Shown: one piece after another, positions 1 to 9,954 of the stretch
How positions within the stretch are numbered: the stretch's first letter is position 1
Layout of the letters: each line of letters starts with the position of its first letter
Origin: Oscillospiraceae bacterium
Lineage (GTDB): Bacteria; Bacillota; Clostridia; Oscillospirales; Oscillospiraceae
Assembly (NCBI GenBank): GCA_017538775.1
Contig: JAFYIF010000327.1
Span: 1-10,813 of the forward strand
Reading direction: 5' to 3'
Length of the DNA stretch: 10,813 bases
Translations under genes and position numbers: made by a program
The notes under the pieces: generated by a model
Databases searched by the model: none
The model's input: only the letters and a program-made list of their open reading frames with translations
What the model was told of the DNA's origin: nothing

Positions 1-144
1 GCGCTCCGACGAGGCGCTCAGCAGGTCATATAGCGCGTCCAGATTCCCGCCGTACCAGTCCGGGAAGTCCAGCTGCCGGGCCAGGGAGGCGTGGAGCGCG
101 GCCTTGTCCCGGATCTCCTTCGGGCTGAGAAACGCCGTTTTCAT
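1..144 (-). CDS. Barstar-family ribonuclease inhibitor (partial, C-terminus off the left edge)
   Basis: The N-terminal 48 residues of a barstar-like protein, the cytoplasmic inhibitor that plugs the active site of barnase-type RNases. The sequence aligns without gaps to Bacillus barstar from memory: LHASLARQLDFPDWYGGNLD matches barstar [20 protein letters not shown]. Asp36 and Asp40 correspond to barstar Asp35 and Asp39, which contact the barnase active site, and Trp30 takes the place of Tyr29. The Glu76 equivalent lies outside the window. The start is ATG at 144, with an AAGGAGG Shine-Dalgarno overlapping the stop codon of the upstream barnase gene; the gap is 13 nt. This is the last visible gene of a protease-barnase-barstar operon and probably protects the producer from RNase that fails to be exported. 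The family call is confident; the rest of the protein is unseen. Confidence 0.9.
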   Translation of the reverse strand, partial: MKTAFLSPKEIRDKAALHASLARQLDFPDWYGGNLDALYDLLSASSER

Positions 145-157
145 GTCCGCCCCTCCT

Positions 158-685
158 TCAGTACAGCCGGGTGAAGCTCTGGTAGTGGTCGGCGGTGTAC
201 CAGACCCCGCCCTGGCCGTCGTAGATCAGCCGCTCGGCCCCCCGGTAGCCGCCTGTGTAATTCACATCGCACTCCCGGTAGCTGCCGCCCTTGGGGAGCA
301 GGCCCTCATAGTTGCCGAAGCGGTCCCCGCCGATGCTCTTGCCGGGGGCCACGGTCCAGAGGTTGCCTTTGGCGCTGTCCCAGCCCAGGTCCTGGGCCTG
401 GGCCTTGGTGATGTAGTTGCCGGGGAGGTGGCCGTAGCGGACCAGATAGGCCGCCACGTCCTCCGGGCTGCTGTAAGACCCGTCCTCCGCCAGGGCGTCG
501 GAGTCCGCCGGGGGCGCGGTCTTCTCCCCGGCGCTCTCCGGCGCGGGGGGGTCGGTCACCAGGTTCAGTTCGTAAAACTCCGGGGCGGGGGCGCTCTCGC
601 TGACCGGCAGGGCGCAGCCGCCCAGCAGCGTCAGTACCGCCAGCAGCAGCGCCCCGAGCCGGAATGCGCGCACCGTGCGTCTCAT
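158..685 (-). CDS. Barnase-like guanyl-specific ribonuclease, predicted lipoprotein
   Basis: A 175-residue RNase of the barnase/N1-T1 family that cleaves single-stranded RNA. Residues 1-23 form a lipoprotein signal peptide (basic start, hydrophobic core, lipobox LGGC with Cys24). Residues about 25-73 are a Pro/Ala/Glu-rich linker. The barnase domain runs from about 75 to 175. Residues matching barnase catalytic positions are Lys94 (Lys27), Glu138 (general base Glu73), Arg148 (Arg83), Arg152 (Arg87) and His167 (general acid His102); GNLWTVAPGKSIGGD and DHYQSFT are near-identical to the family. The position of barnase Arg59 is Tyr126, which is unusual. Bacillus barnase is secreted freely, so the lipid anchor suggests a surface-tethered enzyme. 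The ATG at 685 has an AAGGC Shine-Dalgarno overlapping the stop of the protease gene, with a 9 nt gap, and barstar follows after 13 nt. Activity is inferred from the conserved residues. Confidence 0.93.
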   Translation of the reverse strand: MRRTVRAFRLGALLLAVLTLLGGCALPVSESAPAPEFYELNLVTDPPAPESAGEKTAPPADSDALAEDGSYSSPEDVAAYLVRYGHLPGNYITKAQAQDLGWDSAKGNLWTVAPGKSIGGDRFGNYEGLLPKGGSYRECDVNYTGGYRGAERLIYDGQGGVWYTADHYQSFTRLY

Positions 686-694
686 GGCCTTGCC

Positions 695-3139
<2,445 letters not shown>

Positions 3140-3196
3140 TTCCCTCAGCCGCCTTTCTTCAATCGGTTTTTCCGTTTCCAGAAGGAATGCGCAAAT

Positions 3197-3225
3197 ATTA
3201 TAAAACGGGAGCGGGAAAAGTGCAA
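3197..3225 (-). promoter_or_regulatory. Promoter for the protease-barnase-barstar operon
   Basis: On the minus strand, TTGCAC (3220-3225) is followed by a 17 nt spacer and a perfect TATAAT (3197-3202). Predicted transcription starts near 3190, giving a leader of about 50 nt before ATG 3139. The -35 matches consensus only at TTG, but the -10 and spacing are ideal. The region is clearly AT-rich in a GC-rich neighbourhood. Confidence 0.7.
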
Positions 3226-3257
3226 GAAAAATGTCGGGCGGAGCGCAGCGGAGAAAA

Positions 3258-3278
3258 CTGTCAGGCCGCGCTTGACAG
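3258..3278. repeat. Inverted repeat overlapping the ABC operon -35 (operator candidate)
   Basis: CTGTCA (3258-3263), 9 nt, TGACAG (3273-3278): a perfect 6 bp inverted repeat whose right arm lies inside the TTGACA -35 box. A dimeric repressor bound here would block RNA polymerase. No regulator gene is adjacent, and a 6 bp repeat could be chance. Confidence 0.4.
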
Positions 3279-3300
3279 GGCGGGCGGCACAGATTAAACT
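3272..3300 (+). promoter_or_regulatory. Promoter for the ABC exporter operon
   Basis: TTGACA (3272-3277), a 17 nt spacer, then TAAACT (3295-3300). The perfect -35 and optimal spacing compensate for a 4/6 -10. Transcription would start near 3307, about 57 nt before ATG 3364. It points away from the protease promoter, so the 224 nt intergenic region serves two divergent operons. Confidence 0.7.
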
Positions 3301-3363
3301 GATAGGGCAACTGTTTTTTTCGCCGGACGACTGGCGCTTTCCGGAAGGAGTGAGGGACGGGAT

Positions 3364-5175
3364 ATGCGCAAGCTTTTGAAACACATCCACGGCTACGGCC
3401 CGGCGGCGGTGCTGGCGCCGCTGCTGATTTTGCTGGAGACGGTCTTCCAGCTGATCCTCCCCCGGCTGATGAGTGAGATCATCGACGTGGGCATCCGCCA
3501 CGAGGCCGACCCCGACCCGACCGTGGCGGGGCTGCTGGGCTTTTTCGGCGTGGAGGACCTGATGGCCAACGACGGCTTTCGTTACATCCTCTCCATCGGC
3601 GTGCTGATGACGGCGCTGGCGCTGCTGAGCATCGTGGTGGGCGTGCTGAGCTTCCGCCTGAGCGCGAAGGCCAGCCAGGGCCTGGGCTATAACCTGCGCC
3701 GGGCCATGTTCGAGCACACCCAGGACTTCTCCTTCGCGGACATCGACCGCTTTTCCTCCGCCTCTCTGATCACCCGCCTGACCAACGACGTGAACAACAT
3801 CCAGCAGACCGTGAACATGGGGCTGCGGATGCTGGTCCGGGCCCCGGTGATGCTGGTGGTGGCGCTGATCATCTGCGCGGGCATCAACGCCCGGCTGACG
3901 CTGGTGCTGCTGGTGGTGGTGCCGGTCATGGCCCTGGGCGTGGGGCTGGTGATGCGGGCGGCCCACAAGCTCTTTGAGACCTTCCAGAAACGGATCGACG
4001 GCCTGAACGCCTCCGTCCAGGAGAACCTGATCGGCATCCGGGTGGTGAAGGCCTTCGTGCGGGAGGGCTATGAGCGCACGAAATTCGCCCGCAGCAACGA
4101 CGCGCTGCGGGACGCGGGCATCAAAGCCGTCACCACCGTGGTGCTGATGCAGCCGATCATGATGCTGTCGTTCAACATCGCGCTGGTGCTGGTGCTGTAC
4201 CTGGGCGGGCGTCTGGTCATCGGCGGCGAGCTGCTGACCGGCGACCTCTTCGCCTTCATCTCCTACATCACCAACATCCTGATGGGCGTGATGATGCTGG
4301 CCTTCACCCTGCTCCAGCTCACCCGCGCCCGGGCCAGCGCCGACCGCATCAACGAGGTGCTGGAGGCCGTGCCCGACATCCGGGACCGGGCGGGCGCGGA
4401 GACAAGGGCCCTGCCCGAGGCCCGGGGCCGGGTGGAGTTCCGGGACGTGAGCTTCAAATACGTCGCCTCCGGCAGCGGGGACGACGTGCTCCGGGGCATC
4501 GACCTGACGATCGAGCCGGGGCAGTTCGTGGCCGTGGTGGGCGGCACCGGCGTGGGCAAAAGCTCCCTGGTGAACCTGATCCCCCGCTTCTACGACGTGA
4601 CCGGCGGCCAGGTGCTGGTGGATGGGCTGGACGTGCGGGACTACCCGGTCCACGCCCTGCGGGAGCGCATCGGCATGGTGCTGCAAAAGAACGTCCTCTT
4701 CACCGGCACGGTCCGGGAAAACCTGCTCTGGGGCAAACCCGAGGCCACGGAGGAGGAGCTGGTCCAGGCCGCCCGGGACGCCCAGGCCTATGACTTCATC
4801 ATGGCCCGGCCCGAGGGCTTCGACACGGAGCTGGGTCAGGGGGGCGTCAACGTCAGCGGCGGCCAGAAGCAGCGCCTGTGCATCGCCCGGGCCATGCTGC
4901 GCCGCCCGGCCATTCTGATTCTGGACGACTCCACCAGCGCGGTGGACTCCGCCACGGAGGCCGCCATCCGCCGCAGCTTCGCGGAAAACCTCCGGGGCAC
5001 CACCGTCATCATCATCGCCCAGCGCGTCAGCTCCGTCCGCTGGGCCGACAAGATCGTGGTGCTGGAGGACGACCACATCGCCGGACTCGGCACCCACGAG
5101 GACTTGCTGCAAAGCTGCAAGGTCTATCAGGAGATCGTGAACTCCCAGCAGGAAGGGGTGATGGGCGAGCCATGA
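3364..5175 (+). CDS. ABC exporter half-transporter, subunit with degenerate ATP site
   Basis: A 603-residue fused permease-ATPase of the MsbA/MdlB-type exporter family. Six transmembrane helices fall within about residues 12-315, followed by a nucleotide-binding domain from about 355. Visible motifs are Walker A GGTGVGKS (393-400), Q-loop Gln441, signature VSGGQ (497-501), Walker B ILILDD (517-522) and D-loop SAVD. Two catalytic positions deviate: the Walker B glutamate is Asp522, and the H-switch histidine is Gln553 (IAQRVSSV). The same pattern occurs in the degenerate-site subunit of heterodimeric exporters such as Thermotoga TM287/TM288. Start ATG 3364 has GGAAGGAG and GAGGG upstream. The stop overlaps the next gene's start by 4 nt (ATGA), implying translational coupling and equal expression. 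The substrate (drug, lipid or peptide) cannot be told from sequence. Confidence 0.95.
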   Translation: MRKLLKHIHGYGPAAVLAPLLILLETVFQLILPRLMSEIIDVGIRHEADPDPTVAGLLGFFGVEDLMANDGFRYILSIGVLMTALALLSIVVGVLSFRLSAKASQGLGYNLRRAMFEHTQDFSFADIDRFSSASLITRLTNDVNNIQQTVNMGLRMLVRAPVMLVVALIICAGINARLTLVLLVVVPVMALGVGLVMRAAHKLFETFQKRIDGLNASVQENLIGIRVVKAFVREGYERTKFARSNDALRDAGIKAVTTVVLMQPIMMLSFNIALVLVLYLGGRLVIGGELLTGDLFAFISYITNILMGVMMLAFTLLQLTRARASADRINEVLEAVPDIRDRAGAETRALPEARGRVEFRDVSFKYVASGSGDDVLRGIDLTIEPGQFVAVVGGTGVGKSSLVNLIPRFYDVTGGQVLVDGLDVRDYPVHALRERIGMVLQKNVLFTGTVRENLLWGKPEATEEELVQAARDAQAYDFIMARPEGFDTELGQGGVNVSGGQKQRLCIARAMLRRPAILILDDSTSAVDSATEAAIRRSFAENLRGTTVIIIAQRVSSVRWADKIVVLEDDHIAGLGTHEDLLQSCKVYQEIVNSQQEGVMGEP

Positions 5176-7055
5176 GCAACGAACGCAAACAGAAATTCCA
5201 GGCCGCGCAGGCCCCCTCCGGCGGCGGCCCCCACGGGCGCGGCGGCTTCCAGAAGCCGAAGAACGCGAAGGAGACCGTCCTGCGGCTGACCACCTATATG
5301 CTCCAACGCAAGGGGCTGCTGGCCCTGGTGGGGCTCTGCCTCCTGCTCAGCACTGCGGCCTCCGTGGGCGGCACCTATCTGCTGCGGCCCATGATCAACG
5401 GCCTGGCGGCCCAGGCCCCGGCGGCGGAGCGGATCGCCGGGCTGCTGAGCGGCTGCGCCGTGCTTTTCGGGGTCTACGTCGTGGGCAGCGCCGCCACCTA
5501 TCTCCAGGCCAATCTGATGGCGCGGCTGGCCCAGAACGCGGCCAACCGTCTGCGCAGCGACCTGTTCTGCGCGCTGGAGTCCCTGCCCCTGTCCTACTTC
5601 GACCAGCACACCCACGGGGAGCTGATGAGCCGCTTCACCAACGACGCGGACAACGTCTCCATGGCCATGGAGCAGAGCTTCGTCAACCTGCTGAGCAACG
5701 CCCTGCAATTCCTGGGCATCGTGGCCGTGATGCTGATCACCAGCCCCATCCTCTTTCTGGTCACCGCCGTGATGCTGACGCTCAGTATGCTGAGCTTCAA
5801 GATTTTGGGCGGCCGGAGCCGGAAGCACTTCCGGCGGCAGCAGGCGGCCCTGGGCCAGGTCAACGGCGAGATCCAGGAGGTCATCGAGGGATTGAAGGTG
5901 GTCAAAGCCTTCACCCACGAGGAGCGCATCAAAGCCGAGTTCGACGAGCTGAACCGGGACTACCGGGACGCCTCCACCGACGCGGCCTTCTATTCCGGGG
6001 CCATTTTCCCGGTCAGCGCCAACTTAAACTCCATCTCCTACGCGGTGACGGCGGTGGTGGGCGGTCTGCTGGCCCTGTGGCGGGGCTTCGACGTGGGCGG
6101 CCTGGCGGCCTATCTGCTCTACGCCCGCCAGGTGGGCCGGCCCCTGGAGGGCATCAGCCAGCAGCTCACCGCCCTGCTCAGCGCCCTGGCGGGAGCCGAG
6201 CGCATCTTCGAGGTCATGGACACCAAGCCGGAAGTGGACGCTGGGCGCGTCCGCCTGGCCCAGAAGCTGGGGGAGGACCACAGCTGGATCTGGCTCCAGC
6301 CCGACGGCGGCGTGGTCCCCCTCCGGGGCGACGTGCGTCTGGAGCACGTGGACTTCTCCTATGTGGAGGGTAAGCCGGTGCTGCGGGATGTGAGCGTCTA
6401 CGCCAAGCCGGGCCAGAAGATCGCCTTCGTCGGCTCCACCGGCGCGGGCAAGACCACGGTCACGAACCTCATCAACCGCTTCTATGAGATCAACGGCGGC
6501 ACCATCACCTATGACGGCATCGACGTGCGGGACATCGAGAAGGATTCCCTCCGCCAGAGCCTGGGCGCGGTGCTCCAGGACACCCACCTGTTCACCGGCA
6601 CCGTGATGGACAACATCCGCTACGGCAAGCTGGACGCCACGGACGAAGAGTGCATCCAGGCGGCCAAGAGCGCCAACGCCCACTCCTTCATCCGCCGTCT
6701 GCCGGAGGGCTATCAGACCATGGTCACCGGCGACGGGGCCAACCTGAGCCAGGGCCAGCGCCAGCTCCTGGCCATCGCCCGGGCAGCCGTGGCCGACCCC
6801 CCGGTGATGGTCCTGGACGAGGCCACCAGCTCCATCGACACCCGCACGGAGCAGTACATCCAGCGGGGCATGGACGCGCTGATGGAGGGGCGGACGGTCT
6901 TCGTCATCGCCCACCGGCTCAGCACCGTCCGCAACGCCGACTGCATCGTGGTCATCGAGCACGGGGAGATCATTGAGAAGGGGACGCACGAGGAGCTGCT
7001 GGAACAGAAGGGGAGATATTATCTGTTGTATACCGGGCAGAACGTATTGGAATAA
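5172..7055 (+). CDS. ABC exporter half-transporter, subunit with canonical catalytic residues
   Basis: A 627-residue permease-ATPase and partner of the preceding gene. It has a Gly/Lys/Arg-rich cytoplasmic N-terminus (1-40), transmembrane helices from about 48 to 325, and a nucleotide-binding domain from about 385. Motifs are Walker A GSTGAGKT (421-428), Q-loop Gln469, signature LSQGQ (525-529), Walker B VMVLDE (545-550, catalytic Glu550) and H-switch His581 (IAHRLSTV). The signature is non-canonical (LSQGQ rather than LSGGQ), while its own Walker B and His are intact. Paired with the upstream subunit this yields one working site and one degenerate site. About 25 extra residues (358-383, including SWIWLQPDGG) join the two domains, as in related heterodimer subunits. 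I take ATG 5172 rather than upstream in-frame starts because it overlaps the previous stop as ATGA and the upstream sequence codes in another frame. Confidence 0.95.
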   Translation: MSNERKQKFQAAQAPSGGGPHGRGGFQKPKNAKETVLRLTTYMLQRKGLLALVGLCLLLSTAASVGGTYLLRPMINGLAAQAPAAERIAGLLSGCAVLFGVYVVGSAATYLQANLMARLAQNAANRLRSDLFCALESLPLSYFDQHTHGELMSRFTNDADNVSMAMEQSFVNLLSNALQFLGIVAVMLITSPILFLVTAVMLTLSMLSFKILGGRSRKHFRRQQAALGQVNGEIQEVIEGLKVVKAFTHEERIKAEFDELNRDYRDASTDAAFYSGAIFPVSANLNSISYAVTAVVGGLLALWRGFDVGGLAAYLLYARQVGRPLEGISQQLTALLSALAGAERIFEVMDTKPEVDAGRVRLAQKLGEDHSWIWLQPDGGVVPLRGDVRLEHVDFSYVEGKPVLRDVSVYAKPGQKIAFVGSTGAGKTTVTNLINRFYEINGGTITYDGIDVRDIEKDSLRQSLGAVLQDTHLFTGTVMDNIRYGKLDATDEECIQAAKSANAHSFIRRLPEGYQTMVTGDGANLSQGQRQLLAIARAAVADPPVMVLDEATSSIDTRTEQYIQRGMDALMEGRTVFVIAHRLSTVRNADCIVVIEHGEIIEKGTHEELLEQKGRYYLLYTGQNVLE

Positions 7056-7068
7056 AACGTATGAAAAC

Positions 7069-7111
7069 GGGCGCGTTGCAGAAGGAAACCCCTGCAACGC
7101 GCCTGTTTGTT
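7069..7111. terminator. Bidirectional intrinsic terminator between the ABC operon and brnA
   Basis: A 12 bp perfect stem, GGCGCGTTGCAG (7070-7081) with CTGCAACGCGCC (7092-7103), has a 10 nt loop and the T-rich tail TGTTTGTT on the plus strand. On the minus strand the flank reads CGTTTTCATACGTTTT, also T-rich. It starts 14 nt after the ABC stop and abuts the brnA stop, so it fits convergent termination of both operons. Confidence 0.85.
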
Positions 7112-7434
7112 CACAGACTCTTCGCCACCATCTGCGGGTCGTTGATCGCGTTGTCCAGCAGACGGCTCAGAAAGCCCGTATAGCCCTTCCCGGTGGCCCT
7201 GGCCTTTTCCAGCGTCTCCGGCGAGATGCGCAGCGCCACTACGGGCTTCACGCGCTCGGCCCGGCGGCGACGGGCCAGTTCCGCCAATTCGGCATACTGC
7301 TCCGGCGTCAGCTCCGGCGCGTCCTCGTCCGGGACCGGGGACAGAGCGGCGGCCCGCTCGATCTCCCGGATCTGCGCCTCCGTGGGCTGCTGGCCCGCGT
7401 GGATGACCGTCCGAACGATGTTCTCATGTTCCAT
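7111..7434 (-). CDS. brnA: BrnA-family antitoxin (ribbon-helix-helix)
   Basis: A 107-residue antitoxin of the BrnT/BrnA type II system. The C-terminal part (about 62-98) looks like a ribbon-helix-helix DNA-binding fold: strand KPVVALRIS, helix PETLEKARATG, then YTGFLSRLLDNAI, as in BrnA proteins. Such antitoxins neutralise the toxin by direct binding and repress their own promoter. The N-terminal half is acidic and Pro/Ala/Glu-rich, followed by a basic RRRR patch (55-58). Its ATG at 7434 lies inside the end of brnT (11 nt overlap), so toxin and antitoxin are translationally coupled in the toxin-first order typical of this family. The gene ends against a bidirectional terminator. The call rests on the toxin neighbour and the RHH pattern. 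Confidence 0.85.
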   Translation of the reverse strand: MEHENIVRTVIHAGQQPTEAQIREIERAAALSPVPDEDAPELTPEQYAELAELARRRRAERVKPVVALRISPETLEKARATGKGYTGFLSRLLDNAINDPQMVAKSL

Positions 7435-7711
7435 AATAGATCTTCCTTTCCGTGGCGGTCGCCAGACGCGCAGAGATCAGGCGCGCAGCCTCACCCCGCA
7501 TCGTGTAGACGACATACAGGACCCCTTGCACACAGCCCAGCACCACATAGCGGTCTTCGTCCTGACTGTGCAGCCTGTCATAGTATTCGATCCGCTCCTC
7601 ATCGGCAAATACCAGCGCCGCAGTCGCAAAACTGATTCCGTGCTTTCGGATGTTGATCCGATCCTTGTTGTCATCCCATTCGACCAGCGTTTCAGCAATC
7701 GTGGTTTTCAT
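7424..7711 (-). CDS. brnT: BrnT-family toxin (RelE-like ribonuclease)
   Basis: A 95-residue BrnT (DUF497) toxin. The family pattern is clear: VEWDDNKDRINIRKHGISF near the N-terminus (Glu11-Trp12-Asp13, Lys23-His24-Gly25), ALVFAD, DRYVVLG, then the C-terminal ARLISARLATATERK block. BrnT of Brucella abortus has a RelE-like fold and inhibits translation by RNA cleavage; the same activity is inferred here. ATG 7711 is the only in-frame ATG before the conserved region, since the next Met is residue 71. No Shine-Dalgarno precedes it, and the -10 box of its promoter ends 6 nt upstream, so the mRNA is probably leaderless. Base composition is noticeably less GC-rich than the flanking operons, consistent with acquisition by transfer. 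Confidence 0.92.
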   Translation of the reverse strand: MKTTIAETLVEWDDNKDRINIRKHGISFATAALVFADEERIEYYDRLHSQDEDRYVVLGCVQGVLYVVYTMRGEAARLISARLATATERKIYYGT

Positions 7712-7717
7712 GGGTCA

Positions 7718-7746
7718 AGTATAACGATTCGTATTACGATTGTCAA
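7718..7746 (-). promoter_or_regulatory. brnTA promoter
   Basis: Minus-strand TTGACA (7741-7746), a 17 nt spacer, then TATACT (7718-7723). This is one of the best promoter matches in the window. The expected start point, 6-7 nt after the -10, coincides with the A of the brnT ATG at 7711. Confidence 0.85.
7719..7740. promoter_or_regulatory. Probable BrnA operator (repeats between -35 and -10)
   Basis: Plus-strand direct repeats GTATAACGAT (7719-7728) and GTATTACGAT (7731-7740) are 12 bp apart. The second is also part of the palindrome TCGTA-T-TACGA (7729-7739). They fill the promoter spacer, where a ribbon-helix-helix antitoxin would block polymerase. GTCAAGT is also repeated at 7714-7720 and 7742-7748. 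Assignment to BrnA is inference from position. Confidence 0.6.
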
Positions 7747-7784
7747 GTCCACAAAACGCCCAGGCGCACCGCGTTGGAATGATC

Positions 7785-7813
7785 AAAAAAGCCCCCCTTC
7801 TTTAGAAGGGGGG
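7785..7813 (-). terminator. Intrinsic terminator of the ylxM-ffh-rpsP-khpA operon
   Basis: On the minus strand a 9 bp stem (CCCCCCTTC, 7792-7800, pairing with 7805-7813), a 4 nt loop and CTTTTTT form a textbook intrinsic terminator. It lies about 150 nt past the khpA stop, at the far end of the structured element, and insulates brnTA from the housekeeping operon. Confidence 0.85.
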
Positions 7814-7956
7814 TGTCACGAGCGGAGCGAGGGACGGGGGCTTGGCGTAACCCCATCGCAACAGTGCGACCGACGCAAGCCTCAGTCCGCTGCGCGGACA
7901 GCTCCCTTCTGAAGAAGGGAGCCAAAGCAGACCCTCCTTCTTTCAGAAGGGGGGAT
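7791..7956. repeat. Structured intergenic element with multiple hairpins, repeat-like
   Basis: About 165 bp with no coding sign but at least five stems: 7792-7800/7805-7813; a 9 bp stem with one bulged G, 7839-7848/7873-7881, enclosing TCGCA-ACAG-TGCGA (7856-7869); GTCCGC-TGC-GCGGAC (7885-7899); 7901-7909/7914-7922; and 7932-7941/7945-7954. Three of the hairpins share CCCTTCT/AGAAGGG arms, and the first and last are near-copies of each other. Similar CCTCAGTC...GACAGCTCCC blocks are, from memory, common as dispersed intergenic repeats in Oscillospiraceae and Ruminococcaceae. In this locus it forms the 3' untranslated region of khpA. Whether it is a MITE-like mobile repeat or only a terminator/RNA-end element is open. 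Confidence 0.6.
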
Positions 7957-7960
7957 TCTT

Positions 7961-8191
7961 TCAGTCCAGCACCTCGACGGTGACTTTTTTGCCCTTGCGC
8001 TGGGCGATGGCTTTCATCAGGACGCGGACCTCTTTGATGATCCTGCCCTGACGGCCAATGACCTTGCCCATGTCGCCGTTGGCCACGCGCACCTCAAAGG
8101 TCGTGCCGCCGCCGGTCTCGTGTTCGGTCACGGAAACCTCGTCGGGGTGATCCACCAGATTCTGGATCAGATAGGTCAGCAGTTCTTTCAT
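7961..8191 (-). CDS. khpA: KH-domain RNA-binding protein KhpA (YlqC family)
   Basis: A 76-residue single KH domain, the usual length for KhpA/YlqC. The RNA-binding GXXG loop is GRQG (46-49) in MGKVIGRQGRIIKEVRVLMKAIA, followed by the last strand KKVTVEVLD. In other Gram-positives KhpA pairs with KhpB (Jag) to bind many RNAs and affects cell division and elongation. It follows rpsP after 18 nt, the conserved position, so it is co-transcribed with the SRP/ribosomal operon. The ATG at 8191 has a weak AAGGGAG site about 14 nt upstream, overlapping the rpsP stop. In many Bacillota rimM and trmD come next, but here the operon ends with a structured 3' region and terminator. Confidence 0.94.
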   Translation of the reverse strand: MKELLTYLIQNLVDHPDEVSVTEHETGGGTTFEVRVANGDMGKVIGRQGRIIKEVRVLMKAIAQRKGKKVTVEVLD

Positions 8192-8209
8192 GGAGTCGGG
8201 CCTGCTCCC

Positions 8210-8494
8210 TTATTCCGCGGCGGGCTCGGCGGCCTCAGCGGGGGCGGGCGCGGGGGCGGCGGCCTCCGCCTTTTTCAGCAGGGCCTTCACGGTGTCCGTG
8301 GGCTGGGCGCCGTTGGCGATCCAGTAGCGGGCGCGCTCCAAGTCCACCTTCACGGCGGAGGGGCTGGCGGTGGGGTCATAGGTGCCCAGTTCCTCGATGA
8401 AGCGGCCGTCCCGGGGGAAGTGGGAGTCGGCGACGACGATGCGGTAGTAGGGATTCTTCTTCGCGCCCATTCTGCGCAGTCTGATCTTGACCAT
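8210..8494 (-). CDS. rpsP: 30S ribosomal protein S16
   Basis: A 94-residue bacterial S16, needed for 30S assembly. The N-terminus [20 protein letters not shown] and the segments [13 protein letters not shown] and [20 protein letters not shown] are characteristic. The last 20 residues form an Ala/Pro/Glu tail, a common variable extension in this protein. ATG 8494 is chosen over an in-frame ATG at 8515 because it gives the canonical N-terminus and follows GGAGG by 11 nt. It sits between ffh (85 nt gap with a hairpin) and khpA. Confidence 0.97.
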   Translation of the reverse strand: MVKIRLRRMGAKKNPYYRIVVADSHFPRDGRFIEELGTYDPTASPSAVKVDLERARYWIANGAQPTDTVKALLKKAEAAAPAPAPAEAAEPAAE

Positions 8495-8540
8495 GGTGTA
8501 AAAAACCTCCAACATGTAAAATAAGTTTTTCTATGCTCAG

Positions 8541-8567
8541 ATACCGGGGAATGGCTCCGTCCGGTAT
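8541..8567 (-). other. Hairpin in the ffh-rpsP spacer
   Basis: The arms ATACCGG (8541-8547) and CCGGTAT (8561-8567) pair perfectly. Inside, GGA pairs with TCC across a 2 nt bulge. It begins 12 nt after the ffh stop. No U-tract follows on the minus strand, so it is not a standard terminator; it may be an mRNA processing or stability element that adjusts rpsP output relative to ffh. Confidence 0.5.
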
Positions 8568-8579
8568 GTCTGCCCTGGT

Positions 8580-9938
<1,359 letters not shown>

Positions 9939-9954
9939 GGGTCTCGGCCTCCTT

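Noticed and set aside
3140-3310. 57-residue N-terminal extension of the C11 protease
   Set aside because: It would be translated through the -10 and -35 of the gene's own promoter, lacks family-like sequence, and ATG 3139 has ribosome-binding-like sequence.
3145-5112. A 655-codon minus-strand open frame opposite the first ABC subunit
   Set aside because: Composition rich in His, Gln, Asp and Gly is the reverse reading of ABC transporter codons. The plus-strand product is unmistakable.
7792-7954. CRISPR array from the repeated CCCTTCT/AGAAGGG units
   Set aside because: Units are unequally spaced, are self-complementary hairpins rather than fixed repeats with spacers, and no cas genes are present.
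8120-8524. Plus-strand frame of 134 codons over rpsP and khpA
   Set aside because: Shadow of two well-identified ribosomal/RNA-binding genes on the minus strand, Gly-rich with no domain.
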